Shown piece after piece: positions 51,754 to 60,260 of a stretch of 64,000 bases of DNA. The translations under genes were made by a program, and so were the position numbers. Source of the stretch: 2-12-FULL-40-12 sp964518135 (lineage in GTDB: Bacteria; Patescibacteriota; Minisyncoccia; Minisyncoccales; 2-12-FULL-40-12); NCBI GenBank assembly GCA_964518135.1, contig CAZFEY010000001.1, positions 9,189-73,188 of the forward strand. Reading direction: 5' to 3'. Each line of letters begins with the position of its first letter. The first letter of the stretch is position 1. Below the pieces are notes generated by a model. That model was not told the origin of the DNA. It did no database searches and saw only the letters and a list, made by a program, of their open reading frames with translations.

Positions 51754-53103
51754 ATGAAAGCCATTATTGATTTATTATTAAAGACCAAGAAGATAGAAGA
51801 GCTGCGTCGAGTAGGTTGGGTTTTGATGCGGGTTAAAGACCCAGAAACCGTCACTGAGCACACCTTCCGTCTTTCCATACTTACAACTTTATTTGCAGAG
51901 ATGATGGGATTAAACGTTGAAAAGGCGATTAAGATTGCCATTTTCCATGATCTTTGCGAAATTCACAGCGGAGACATTACCACGCTTCTTTATCATCCCG
52001 AATTCCGTAATGTTAAAAACGCAAAAGATCGAAAAAAGATCGAAATGAAATGGGCCCGACTTTCTGCACGGGAAAAGAAAAAGATAGGCGGATTAAAGTT
52101 TAGAAAAGAGAAAAATGCCCTAGAGAAATTAATAAAATATTTACCAAACAAGATAAGGCACGAAATTTTTTCTTATTGGGTAGAATATGAAAAGGGTGTC
52201 TCAAAAGAAGGTCGGCTGGTAAGACAGCTTAATAGCGTAGAAACCCTGATTCAGTCTATTGAGTATTTTGGAGCAAACGAGAAGAAATCTGGCAGTACGT
52301 GGTGGGAATCAACTGAAGAAATCGCAGAGGACCATTTAGTGCTGGAATTTTTAGAGGTGATACAAGAAAAGTTATATCATGGCAAAAGAGTAAAGACAAA
52401 AAAGAACTTGGAAGGCATTTTAGATTTTATTATGGCGGTTGGTAAATTAAAAAAGATCCCGCGCAAGGGATGGGTTTTGAGAGGAGTCAAAAACCCGGAA
52501 ACAGTAGCGGCACACAGCTTTAGCATGTCTTTGATGGCGTGGTTGATTTTAAGATCCAGAAACTTAAAATTACACCAAGAGAAATTGCTGAAAATGGTGC
52601 TTTATCATGAGCTTTCCAGGGTTTATTCAGAAGAAATGACGCCCTACGATAGCGTGTTGACGGGTAGAAATGCCAAGACCAAAAAGGATATTTTAAAACA
52701 ATGGGTTCGATTATCCAGAAAAGAGAAATCAGAAACCTTCCTTAGGGATTATCGTAAAGAAAAAATTGCTATAAAGAAATTAGCATCCATTTTGGATGAT
52801 AAGCGCAGAGAAGAAATAATGCTACTTTGGGAAGAATTTAAAGCCGGTAGTTCTTCGGAGGGATATTTCTTAAACCAAATAGAGGCCGTATCTACTCTTT
52901 TTAAGTCTCTAGTGTATTTTAGTGAAAAAAATAGTTCTTTTGTTGGACCGTTTTGGGAGTGGGCTTTTGAATCAGTTGACAATCCTGCGATTATTGAATT
53001 TATGGATGAATTAAAGAAAAAATTCAACAAAAAAAATCTATTTTCTGCTCCTCTCGTTTTCCTGTCTTTTTTGCAGGAGCGTTTCAATAAAAAAATAAAA
53101 TGA
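51754..53103 (+). CDS. Tandem HD-domain protein, second domain degenerate
   Basis: The 449-residue protein is two copies of an HDDC2/YfbR-like HD domain joined head to tail. Copy 1 (about 5-190) keeps VTEHTFRLSIL, FHDLCEIHSGDI and LVRQLNSVETLIQS, a full HD metal site as in 5'-deoxynucleotidases. Copy 2 (about 220-400) has VAAHSFSMSLM and NQIEAVSTLFKS, but the HD pair reads YHELSRVYSEEM, with Glu for Asp. One domain is therefore probably catalytic and the other structural or altered. The parallel motifs show an internal duplication. Confidence 0.82.
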   Translation: MKAIIDLLLKTKKIEELRRVGWVLMRVKDPETVTEHTFRLSILTTLFAEMMGLNVEKAIKIAIFHDLCEIHSGDITTLLYHPEFRNVKNAKDRKKIEMKWARLSAREKKKIGGLKFRKEKNALEKLIKYLPNKIRHEIFSYWVEYEKGVSKEGRLVRQLNSVETLIQSIEYFGANEKKSGSTWWESTEEIAEDHLVLEFLEVIQEKLYHGKRVKTKKNLEGILDFIMAVGKLKKIPRKGWVLRGVKNPETVAAHSFSMSLMAWLILRSRNLKLHQEKLLKMVLYHELSRVYSEEMTPYDSVLTGRNAKTKKDILKQWVRLSRKEKSETFLRDYRKEKIAIKKLASILDDKRREEIMLLWEEFKAGSSSEGYFLNQIEAVSTLFKSLVYFSEKNSSFVGPFWEWAFESVDNPAIIEFMDELKKKFNKKNLFSAPLVFLSFLQERFNKKIK

Positions 53104-53175
53104 AATTCCCAATCTCAACCAAAAGGGATAACGACGTAATTGATATAATGGTTAACATAATAAAAACCGTCTAAA

Positions 53176-53820
53176 ATGCAGCAACTAATTAATAAAGTAA
53201 TAAAAGTTTTGATTTTGTCTGATATTGTTCTATTGACTGGTTTTGGTTTCGTGACACCAATTTTCGCAATTTTCTTAAGCGAGAATATCAGAGGGGGTAA
53301 CGTTGAGGTTGCTGGTTTTGCCTCCGCGGTTTATTGGATAGTGATGTCGATAGTTGTTATTCCGCTTGGTAAATATTTAGACAGTTCTCGTGGAGAAAAA
53401 GATGACCTTTGGTTTGTGGTAATAGGTAATCTTCTAGCTGCTTTTGCTGTCTTTGGATACATCTTTTCTAAGCTTCCTTGGCACATCTATTTTTTGCAGG
53501 CTATTTATGCTATTGGAATGGGGATGAATGTACCCGGTTACTCTGCTATCTTCACTAGACACATTGATAAGGGAAGAGAGGCTTTGGGCTGGAGCGTAAG
53601 AACGGCTTTAGTTGGGATGGGTGCGGGTGCAGCAGGAGCTCTAGGAGGAATGATTGCCTCCCGTCTCGGCTTTACATTTCTTTTTGTGATAGTAGGGATA
53701 ATTATTCTTATTAGCGCCATTTTGCCTCTTTTAATTTCAAAAGAGATATTTTCTAAAGATGGAATAATGCCGAGTATTCATAAAATTACAACAATCCAAC
53801 CGCCATCTCCAAAAGAATGA
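53176..53820 (+). CDS. Half-length MFS-type transporter
   Basis: The 214-residue protein has six hydrophobic helices and an MFS-like motif between helices 2 and 3 (VIPLGKYLDSSRGEKDD), then GMGMNVPGYSAIFTRHIDKGREALGWS. It is half the normal 12-helix length and ends in a polar tail with a proper stop, so it is either a genuine half-size transporter that would dimerise or a truncated gene. It overlaps polX by 4 bp, which argues for retained translation. Confidence 0.7.
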   Translation: MQQLINKVIKVLILSDIVLLTGFGFVTPIFAIFLSENIRGGNVEVAGFASAVYWIVMSIVVIPLGKYLDSSRGEKDDLWFVVIGNLLAAFAVFGYIFSKLPWHIYFLQAIYAIGMGMNVPGYSAIFTRHIDKGREALGWSVRTALVGMGAGAAGALGGMIASRLGFTFLFVIVGIIILISAILPLLISKEIFSKDGIMPSIHKITTIQPPSPKE

Positions 53821-55541
53821 AAAATCAGGTATTAGCCAAAATACTTAACGAGATTGCAGATTATCTATCAACAGAGGAAACTGCATTTAAGCCATATGCT
53901 TACCAAAGAGCTGCTTTATCTATAGAGTCTCTTAAGGATGACGTAGGGGATATTTACCGCGCAGGAGGAATAAAGGCTCTAGAGGAAATTCCGGGCGTTG
54001 GTAAAAGTATTGCCGAGAAAATAGAAGAATATATAAAGACTGGAAAAATAAAATATCATCAACAACTTAAAAAACGTTTACCTTTAGATATCGAAGGAAT
54101 TATTGCGGTCGAGGGCATGGGTCCTAAAAAAGCAAAGGCGCTTTATCAAAAATTGGGGGTGCGAGACGTTAAAGATTTAGAAAAAGCGGCGAAACAACAT
54201 AAGATAGCGTCGCTTTTTGGTTTTGGCGAAAAAACGGAAAAGAATATTTTAGAAAGCATAACTTTCCTCAAGAGAAACAAGGGTAGATTTCTGTTAGGTG
54301 AAATTTTCCCCAAGGTGAAAGAAGTATTCGATGAATTATCAGTATTAGAAGACGTAGAAAATATATCTTTGGCGGGATCTGTTAGGCGCAGAGAAGAAAC
54401 AATTGGCGATGTAGATTTTTTGGTTATTTCCAAAAATCCCGAGAGAATAATGGATTATTTTGTATCTCTGCCGGGCGTAGTTAAAATTTGGGGCAAGGGT
54501 CGGACAAAATCATCTGTAAGAACGGCAGAAGGATTCGATATGGATATTAGGGTGGTACCAGCTAAATCTTATGGCGCAGCCCTACAGTATTTTACCGGCT
54601 CCAAAGAGCATAATATCGTTGTTCGTACTATTGCCATGAATAAAGGGTTGAAGCTTTCAGAGTACAGTCTTTTTAAGGGTCAAAGAATGATCGCCAGCGA
54701 AACAGAAGAAGAGATTTATAAGATTTTGGGCATGCAAACGCCTCCGCCAGAAATAAGGGAAAACAAGGGGGAAATAGAAGCTGCTATCCAGGGTAAATTA
54801 CCAAAATTGATAGAACAAAGAGATATAAAAGGAGATTTGCATTGTCATTCTGATTGGGACGGTGGGGCTAATTCTGTTTTAGAATTAGCAAAAGCCGCTA
54901 AAGAGATGAGCTATGAGTATATTGGGATTTCCGACCATACCAAATTCTTGCGGATCGAAAAAGGCCTTAACGAACAACAATTACTGCGCCAGAGCAAGGA
55001 AATAAAAAAAATCAATGATAAATTTCGTACTTCTAGGTCCAAATTTTGTATTTTGCACGGCTGCGAAGCTAATATTATGCCTAATGGTTCAATAGATATC
55101 AAGGATGAAGTTTTACAAGGATTAGATTATGTTATTGCAGGGGTCCACTCTAGCTTGAAAATGGATAAAACAAAAATGACAGATAGAATTATTAATGCCA
55201 TGAAGAATCCAAACGTAGATATTATTTCTCATCCCACGGGGAGACTCATCAATAGAAGGGATGAGTATCGGATGGATTTTGATAAAATTCTTAAGGTTGC
55301 AAAAGAAACGGAAACGATTTTAGAAATTAACTCCTCGCCAGTCAGACTGGATTTAAAAGATCAGGACATCCGTTACGCCAAAGAGGTTGGTGTTAAAATG
55401 ATTATCAATACGGATTCGCATCATAAAGACCAACTGCGATTTATGGAGTTTGGCGTATCTCAAGCTAGGCGCGGTTGGGCAGAGAAAAAAGATATTATAA
55501 ATACTAATTCAGTAGAAGAATTGCTTAAATTTTTTGAATAA
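53817..55541 (+). CDS. polX: DNA polymerase/3'-5' exonuclease PolX
   Basis: The 574-residue protein matches bacterial PolX in length and order. It has an N-terminal 8-kDa-like domain with helix-hairpin-helix motifs (EEIPGVGKSIAEKIEEYI, about 58-75) and a family X polymerase core with SLAGSVRRREETIGDVDFLV (about 184-203) and FDMDIRVV. A C-terminal PHP domain begins GDLHCHSDWDGGANS (about 338-352), with the catalytic His/Asp set. It works in base-excision and gap repair. Its start overlaps the MFS stop (ATGA). Confidence 0.94.
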   Translation: MKNQVLAKILNEIADYLSTEETAFKPYAYQRAALSIESLKDDVGDIYRAGGIKALEEIPGVGKSIAEKIEEYIKTGKIKYHQQLKKRLPLDIEGIIAVEGMGPKKAKALYQKLGVRDVKDLEKAAKQHKIASLFGFGEKTEKNILESITFLKRNKGRFLLGEIFPKVKEVFDELSVLEDVENISLAGSVRRREETIGDVDFLVISKNPERIMDYFVSLPGVVKIWGKGRTKSSVRTAEGFDMDIRVVPAKSYGAALQYFTGSKEHNIVVRTIAMNKGLKLSEYSLFKGQRMIASETEEEIYKILGMQTPPPEIRENKGEIEAAIQGKLPKLIEQRDIKGDLHCHSDWDGGANSVLELAKAAKEMSYEYIGISDHTKFLRIEKGLNEQQLLRQSKEIKKINDKFRTSRSKFCILHGCEANIMPNGSIDIKDEVLQGLDYVIAGVHSSLKMDKTKMTDRIINAMKNPNVDIISHPTGRLINRRDEYRMDFDKILKVAKETETILEINSSPVRLDLKDQDIRYAKEVGVKMIINTDSHHKDQLRFMEFGVSQARRGWAEKKDIINTNSVEELLKFFE

Positions 55542-55543
55542 TC

Positions 55544-55990
55544 ATGCCCATTAGAAAATCTGCTGGAGCAATAATTTTTCATAAAGAGAATAATCAGGTT
55601 TATTATCTGCTTTTAGAATATCCATCTTCTTTGAGAAATGACAAAAAATATTGGGGATTTTCCAAGGGTACGATGGAGCAAGGAGAAGAAGAGATGGATA
55701 CGATAATAAGAGAAATTAAAGAAGAGACAGGTCTCGAAGACTTAGATTTCGTAGAAGGATTTAAAGAGACAGAAAAATATTTTTTCAAAGAAGAGGGTAA
55801 AACTATTTTTAAAACAGTTAGCTATTTATTGGCAGAAACAAGGACTAAAGAGGTTAAAATTTCCCACGAGCATTTAAGTTTTACTTGGTTATCCTATGAA
55901 GAAGCGTTGAAGAAATTAACATTTAAAAATGCCAAAGAAATTCTCAAAAAAGCCAATTCATACTTGACAGATTGTAGTAGCAGTCCATAA
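55544..55990 (+). CDS. Nudix hydrolase
   Basis: The 148-residue protein begins 2 bp after polX. The Nudix box reads GTMEQGEEEMDTIIREIKEETGL (about 43-65), matching GX5EX7REUXEEXGU. The N-terminus SAGAIIFHKENNQVYYLLLEYPS and the compact size resemble diadenosine-tetraphosphate hydrolases. It is likely a house-cleaning enzyme; exact substrate unknown. Confidence 0.88.
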   Translation: MPIRKSAGAIIFHKENNQVYYLLLEYPSSLRNDKKYWGFSKGTMEQGEEEMDTIIREIKEETGLEDLDFVEGFKETEKYFFKEEGKTIFKTVSYLLAETRTKEVKISHEHLSFTWLSYEEALKKLTFKNAKEILKKANSYLTDCSSSP

Positions 55991-56040
55991 TATAAATTAT
56001 AATTATTTTGGAAAGAACCTTGGAGAAAGGAGGTATTAAA

Positions 56041-56214
56041 ATGAAAAAAGTGTTCCAAGGATTGAAGAACCCCTTCGCGCAAGGAGCCGTAATAATCATT
56101 ATCTGTCTTGTTTTGGGAATATGGGATCCGGTGGGGTTCTTTGTTGGGATGATTGCCTTTATGGGTCTCGTTGCCATCTTCTGTGCAAAGAAAGCCGGAT
56201 TAATCGATCTTTAA
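56041..56214 (+). CDS. Small membrane protein, 57 residues
   Basis: ATG 56041 is preceded by AAAGGAGGT, the strongest ribosome binding site in the window, so expression is likely. The product has two hydrophobic segments (AVIIIICLVLGIWDPVGFFVGMIAFMGLVAIFCA) and a short basic end. A strong terminator follows. No family is recognised. Confidence 0.7.
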   Translation: MKKVFQGLKNPFAQGAVIIIICLVLGIWDPVGFFVGMIAFMGLVAIFCAKKAGLIDL

Positions 56215-56237
56215 CCCGGAGAATTCGCGAGATCATT

Positions 56238-56267
56238 AAGCTTTCAGTATCTTGCTGAAAGCTTTTT
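56238..56267 (+). terminator. Intrinsic terminator
   Basis: AAGCTTTCAG-TATCTTG-CTGAAAGCTT followed by TTTCTTTT, 23 bp after the small membrane protein gene. Confidence 0.85.
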
Positions 56268-56324
56268 CTTTTCTAAAATTTTAAGAAATAAGATAAAATA
56301 AATTGACAAAAAAGGGTTATGATC

Positions 56325-56352
56325 AATAAAACTGCCGGGTGGCAGTTTTATT
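56325..56352. terminator. Bidirectional terminator after rplT
   Basis: AATAAAACTGCC-GGGT-GGCAGTTTTATT is a perfect 12-bp stem. It lies just past the rplT stop (minus strand) and can also stop rightward transcription. Confidence 0.85.
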
Positions 56353-56373
56353 GTTAATTCTAGGGTTTAATTA

Positions 56374-56721
56374 TTATTTTTTAACTTCTTTGACGATTTT
56401 CTCAAAGATATCCGGATGTTTTTCTACGAGTTCTGATAGTATTTTTCGATTCAGCTCTATTTTTGCATCTTTAAGGTTTTTTATGAATTTGCTATAGCTT
56501 AAACCGTATTTTTTACAAGTGGATCCGATTTTTGTTTGCCAAAGCTGTCTAGATGTTCTCTTTTTGACCTTTCTATCGCGATAAGAATAAGTCCAAGCAT
56601 GCTGCATTGCATCTTTTGCTAGTTTGTATTTTGATTTTCTACCCCAGCGAAAACCCTTGGCGTGTTTCAAAATGTTTTTTCTCCTCTTGTTGGCTGTTTT
56701 CCCTCTTTTTACTCTAGTCAT
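56374..56721 (-). CDS. rplT: 50S ribosomal protein L20
   Basis: The 115-residue protein is L20 throughout: MTRVKRGKTANKRRKNILKHAKGFRWGRKSKYKLAKDAMQ at the start, then RDRKVKKRTSRQLWQTKI. It binds 23S rRNA early in assembly. It is the last gene of the infC-rpmI-rplT operon. The gap to rpmI holds two repeats. Confidence 0.96.
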   Translation of the reverse strand: MTRVKRGKTANKRRKNILKHAKGFRWGRKSKYKLAKDAMQHAWTYSYRDRKVKKRTSRQLWQTKIGSTCKKYGLSYSKFIKNLKDAKIELNRKILSELVEKHPDIFEKIVKEVKK

Positions 56722-56764
56722 ATTATTTACGCAACAAGCTTGTTTATTGACATAACAAACTTGT
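56722..56764 (-). repeat. Two tandem ~21-bp repeats between rpmI and rplT
   Basis: On the minus strand the units AACAAGTTTGTTATGTCAAT and AACAAGCTTGTTGCGTAAAT stand end to end (about 17 of 21 positions alike). The core AACAAG(T/C)TTGTT is palindromic and is shared with the 25-bp repeats before prgI. Its position in the rpmI-rplT gap suggests an RNA or protein binding site. Confidence 0.65.
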
Positions 56765-56953
56765 TCACTTTAAACTGATAAGTTTTTTGATTTTTTTCAT
56801 CTCTGATTTTGATAATTGTATCCATTTTCTGCCTTTTCTGACAGCTTCTCCGGATTTTTTTGCGCGATAATGGTCTTGTCCGGTGGGTCGTCTTAGAATC
56901 TTACCGGTCTTGGTTATTTTAAATCTTTTCGTGATCGATTTTCTTGTTTTCAT
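56765..56953 (-). CDS. rpmI: 50S ribosomal protein L35
   Basis: The 62-residue basic protein begins MKTRKSITKRFKITKTGKI and contains RRPTGQDHYRAKKSGEAVRKGRK, the L35 pattern. It sits in the usual infC-rpmI-rplT order. Confidence 0.95.
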   Translation of the reverse strand: MKTRKSITKRFKITKTGKILRRPTGQDHYRAKKSGEAVRKGRKWIQLSKSEMKKIKKLISLK

Positions 56954-56970
56954 GTTGTTTCTAATGGTAA

Positions 56971-57477
56971 TTATGTTTTTGATACTATAACGGTAAAACC
57001 CCTCGCCTCTCTTTTTAATTCTCTTTCTGTCTTAATTGGAACTAAATTTCCGAGACTATTGAGAAATTGATTCATTTTTTCTTTTCCGATATCGGATAGC
57101 GATTTCTCTCTACCTCTTAAAACCAGTTCTACTCTTACCTTATGCCCTTTTTTTAAAAATTTTTCAGCCAATTTAACTTTGATTTCGGTATCGTGTTGAG
57201 AGGTTTTAAACCCTAGTCTTATATTCTTGATTTCATTATGTGTCCTTCCGACCGTCTTCTCTCTTTGTTTGACACGATATAAATATTTTCCGTAATTTCC
57301 TATCTTGCAAACTGGCGGATCAACCTTTTCTGTTACCTGTATTAAATCTAAATTGCGCTCCATCGATATGCGGAGCGCCTCTTGTGTTAATAGTACGCCT
57401 AACTGTTCGCCTAACTCGTCTACCACTCTTACCTTCTCTGCTCTTATTTGATTATTTACCAAGGGTCGTTTTATCAA
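56971..57477 (-). CDS. infC: Translation initiation factor IF-3
   Basis: The 168-residue protein shows both IF-3 domains: the N-terminal PLVNNQIRAEKVRVVDELGEQLG and the C-terminal KNIRLGFKTSQHDTEIKVKLAEKFLKKGHKVRVELVLRGRE. No ATG is available at the N-terminus. Upstream of IKRPLV the in-frame codons are only ATA, GTT and TTG before a TAA (57486-57484), so TTG 57477 is the likely start. Rare infC start codons are known in other bacteria (AUU in E. coli), where IF-3 regulates itself through start-codon discrimination. Confidence 0.95.
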   Translation of the reverse strand: MIKRPLVNNQIRAEKVRVVDELGEQLGVLLTQEALRISMERNLDLIQVTEKVDPPVCKIGNYGKYLYRVKQREKTVGRTHNEIKNIRLGFKTSQHDTEIKVKLAEKFLKKGHKVRVELVLRGREKSLSDIGKEKMNQFLNSLGNLVPIKTERELKREARGFTVIVSKT

Positions 57478-57504
57478 AACTATTTATTTAAAAAATTTTT
57501 ATAG

Positions 57505-57846
57505 TGGAGGCGGAGGGGTTGAACCCTCGTCCGAAAATTAATTCAGAAATAAATCTACAAACTTAGCCAGGTTTGTTTTGGAACGAAAAGTATAAAATCT
57601 GGCAAAACCCTTTCGTTCTTTGCCTTTGTTTTTGATAGCTCTCCAGGCACTAGAGTTATCTATCTCGATAAATATAACACCCTAGCGGCCCATCGAGAAT
57701 CAACCGTTCGGATGCTGCTAAGCGAAAGCTAAAGCAGGTTTTTGAAATAAGTTGGCACTTATTTTTGCCCCTCTAAGATTTACGAGCCTTGAGGGTGGCT
57801 CGGTTTGCTTGTTTCTAAAAGAGCTTTCGTCAAGACTTTCGCCCCC
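57505..57846 (-). ncRNA. ssrA: tmRNA (ssrA)
   Basis: The 342-nt RNA has tRNA-like ends: 5' GGGGGCG pairs with 3' CGCCTCC, and the T-arm is GAGGG-TTCAACC-CCTCC. The tag frame starts at GCA after GAGGG and reads AKISANLFQKPALAFA then TAG; the hydrophobic Ala end is typical of a degradation tag. A73 is followed by CTA, so CCA is not encoded. It rescues stalled ribosomes and lies next to smpB. Confidence 0.92.
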
Positions 57847-57853
57847 CTTGTTG

Positions 57854-58300
57854 TTAGTATTCTTTTAGGGCTTTTTCCATCTCTTTTTGCGTCTCTTTCT
57901 TTCTGATAAGCTCTTTTTTGTTTGCTTTGCTTCTGCCTTTCACAAGCCCAAACTCCATCTTTATTTTTCCTTGCATAGTATACACTCTTAATGGCACCAA
58001 AGTCAAGCCTTTTTGCTGTGTTTTGCCGATGAGTTTTTTGATTTCTGCTCTCTCTAGTAGCAACTTTCTTGTTCTTTCTGGGTTATAATCTTTGGTTGCG
58101 TTTTTGGGTTGGTAAGGCGATATGTTTGCCCCGACCCAGAATAATTCATTGTTTTTAAGCGTTACATAGTTACTAGCCAGACTTACCCCTTTTGTTTTAA
58201 GGGATTTTACTTCTTGCCCAATTAAAACTATGCCAGCTTGAAATTTTTCAAGAATGTCGTAATTAAAATACGCCTTTTTGTTTTCAGCTAAATTATCCAT
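57854..58300 (-). CDS. smpB: SsrA-binding protein SmpB
   Basis: The 148-residue protein has the SmpB core NKKAYFNYDILEKFQAGIVLIGQEVKSLKTKGVSL (about 7-41), then NISPYQ and the basic C-terminal tail RSKANKKELIRKKETQKEMEKAL. It delivers tmRNA to stalled ribosomes. TAGAAT (58312-58307) ends 6 nt before the ATG, indicating a leaderless message. smpB and ssrA are 7 bp apart. Confidence 0.95.
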   Translation of the reverse strand: MDNLAENKKAYFNYDILEKFQAGIVLIGQEVKSLKTKGVSLASNYVTLKNNELFWVGANISPYQPKNATKDYNPERTRKLLLERAEIKKLIGKTQQKGLTLVPLRVYTMQGKIKMEFGLVKGRSKANKKELIRKKETQKEMEKALKEY

Positions 58301-58306
58301 ACTTTT

Positions 58307-58312
58307 ATTCTA
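58307..58312 (-). promoter_or_regulatory. -10 box of smpB, leaderless spacing
   Basis: TAGAAT on the minus strand ends 6 nt before ATG 58300. No Shine-Dalgarno is present. Confidence 0.5.
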
Positions 58313-58337
58313 GTAAAAAATGGGATAGACTGAAAGC

Positions 58338-60125
58338 ATGATAAAGGGGAAATTAGAGAAAATTATCCAAGAATCCCTAGAAAACCTAAAAAGCCACTCG
58401 GATCATTTTTCCGGGGCAGTTTTTGAAATTGAAGGTTTTTCTGGGATAGACCACGGCGATTATGCAGTAACGATTCGCAATATTATCGAAGGGGGCTTAA
58501 AAAGGGGGCATGATTTCGAAACAACGAAGTTTACGCAGGACGACGGAGAAGTTATTTTGGAAGAAATTAAAAAACACCCAGATTTTGACAAAATATTTGA
58601 CAGGGCAGAGTTTAAATTTCCGGTATTTTTTAATTTTTTTACAAATAAGAAAGTCCTTTTGGACGAACTTAAACAGGTTTTTAAAAAGAAACAAAATTAC
58701 GGATTTTCTTCTGGTTGGAAAGACAAAAAAGTTATAGTTGAGTTTACCGATCCCAACCCTTTTAAAGAATTTCACATCGGTCATCTGTATAGTAATATTG
58801 TTGGGGAAGCAATTTCTAGATTTTCTGGAGCTGTTGGAGCTAGAGTTAAAAGAATAAACTATCAAGGAGATGTTGGTTTACATGTGGCAAAGGCGGTCTG
58901 GGGTATTGAACAAAAAATAGTCAGTGAAAAAATTAATTTCGCAAAACTTGAATCAAAACCTCTCAAAGAAAGAATAGTTTTTTTAGGACAGGCATATGTT
59001 TTAGGGGCCAATGCTTTCGAGGAAGATAATACTGCGAAAGAGGAAATAGTAGAGCTGAATAAAAAAATATTCAAACTCGACAAGACGATTAAAAACGTTT
59101 ACCAGAAAGGACGGCGTTGGAGCTTGTTGTATTTTGAAAAAATATACAAGCGCCTTGGCACCAAATTCGATTCTTATTATTTCGAAAGCGAAGTAGCGCC
59201 AACAGGAGAAAAACTGGTAAAAGATGGTTTAAAAAGGGGGATTTTTAAAGAAAGCGAGGGGGCTATTATATTTCCTGGCGAAAATTACGGATTGCATAAC
59301 AGGGTCTTTATTAACTCCCAAGGATTGCCCACTTACGAAGCAAAAGAATTGGGATTAGCCTTGGCAAAAAATAAAGATTTTAAATACGATTTATCCATTA
59401 TTATTACCGGAAACGAGATCGTCGAGTATTTTAAAGTGTTAATAGCTGCTTTAGAAGCTGTCCTTCCTGATTTAGGAGTTAAGACACTGCACATACCACA
59501 TGGTATGGTTAGGTTTTCTAGTGGGAAAATGGCAAGCAGAAAGGGTAATATTATTACTGCAGAGCAATTACTGGACAATATTAAAGATTTAGCTATTGGT
59601 ATTGTAGATTCTTCAAAGAATCTTTCCAGAAAAGAAAAAAATACTGTAGTTGAAATGGTAACAATTGGTGCCGTAAAGTATTCTTGGTTGAAAAACAGAA
59701 TAGGGCAAGATATTATTTTTGATCCAGAACAATCTCTAAATATTAAAGGAAACAGTGGTCCTTACCTACAATATACTTGCGTTCGATGTGATAGCGTGAT
59801 TAGAAAGGCTAAAATTCAGAAATTAGGCTCGGAAATAATTACTGGCAACGTCGGTTTTGGCGAAGAAGAGATGGAAATTATAAGAACGATTATTCGATTC
59901 CCAGAGATTGTTGTCGAAGCCGCCAAAAAATTCTCTCCTAATTTAATTTGTAATTTTGCTTTTAATTTAGCGCAAAAGTATAATGCATTTTATGATCGCT
60001 ACCCTATTGCCATTGCGAAAGAAAAAGATGTACGTCAGGCAAGGTTGGTTTTAACCGCAGCTACAGCTCAAGTGTTAAAGAATGCATTATTTCTTTTGGG
60101 CATCAATGTTCCAAAAAGAATGTGA
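58338..60125 (+). CDS. argS: Arginyl-tRNA synthetase
   Basis: The 595-residue class I enzyme has the N-terminal additional domain (about 1-115), the HIGH motif in FTDPNPFKEFHIGHLYSN (about 135-152), a KMSKS variant GKMASRKGN (about 396-404) and the C-terminal DALR anticodon-binding domain. It would charge the tRNA-Arg(UCG) encoded at 10510-10581. It is divergent from smpB. Confidence 0.95.
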   Translation: MIKGKLEKIIQESLENLKSHSDHFSGAVFEIEGFSGIDHGDYAVTIRNIIEGGLKRGHDFETTKFTQDDGEVILEEIKKHPDFDKIFDRAEFKFPVFFNFFTNKKVLLDELKQVFKKKQNYGFSSGWKDKKVIVEFTDPNPFKEFHIGHLYSNIVGEAISRFSGAVGARVKRINYQGDVGLHVAKAVWGIEQKIVSEKINFAKLESKPLKERIVFLGQAYVLGANAFEEDNTAKEEIVELNKKIFKLDKTIKNVYQKGRRWSLLYFEKIYKRLGTKFDSYYFESEVAPTGEKLVKDGLKRGIFKESEGAIIFPGENYGLHNRVFINSQGLPTYEAKELGLALAKNKDFKYDLSIIITGNEIVEYFKVLIAALEAVLPDLGVKTLHIPHGMVRFSSGKMASRKGNIITAEQLLDNIKDLAIGIVDSSKNLSRKEKNTVVEMVTIGAVKYSWLKNRIGQDIIFDPEQSLNIKGNSGPYLQYTCVRCDSVIRKAKIQKLGSEIITGNVGFGEEEMEIIRTIIRFPEIVVEAAKKFSPNLICNFAFNLAQKYNAFYDRYPIAIAKEKDVRQARLVLTAATAQVLKNALFLLGINVPKRM

Positions 60126-60260
60126 AGCCCTATTCTTTGTATTGATAAAGCAATGATATATTTAGGAAGAATAATATATAAAAAAGAGGGTGGAATCCCG
60201 TACCAAAACTAAAAGCCTTTTATCGCTTGAGAATGGGTTTTGGTGTGCAGATACTTACCT
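60126..60260 (+). promoter_or_regulatory. Structured leader before the phosphatase-ileS pair
   Basis: The 135-bp gap holds GAGGGTGGAATCCCG (60185-60199), which resembles the T-box core AGGGUGGNACCGCG. It also holds an 8-bp stem ACCAAAAC (60201-60208) with GTTTTGGT (60236-60243). ATTG-ATAAAG-CAAT upstream could be a very short stem I. The match to a T-box is partial, so this is only a candidate. Confidence 0.35.
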
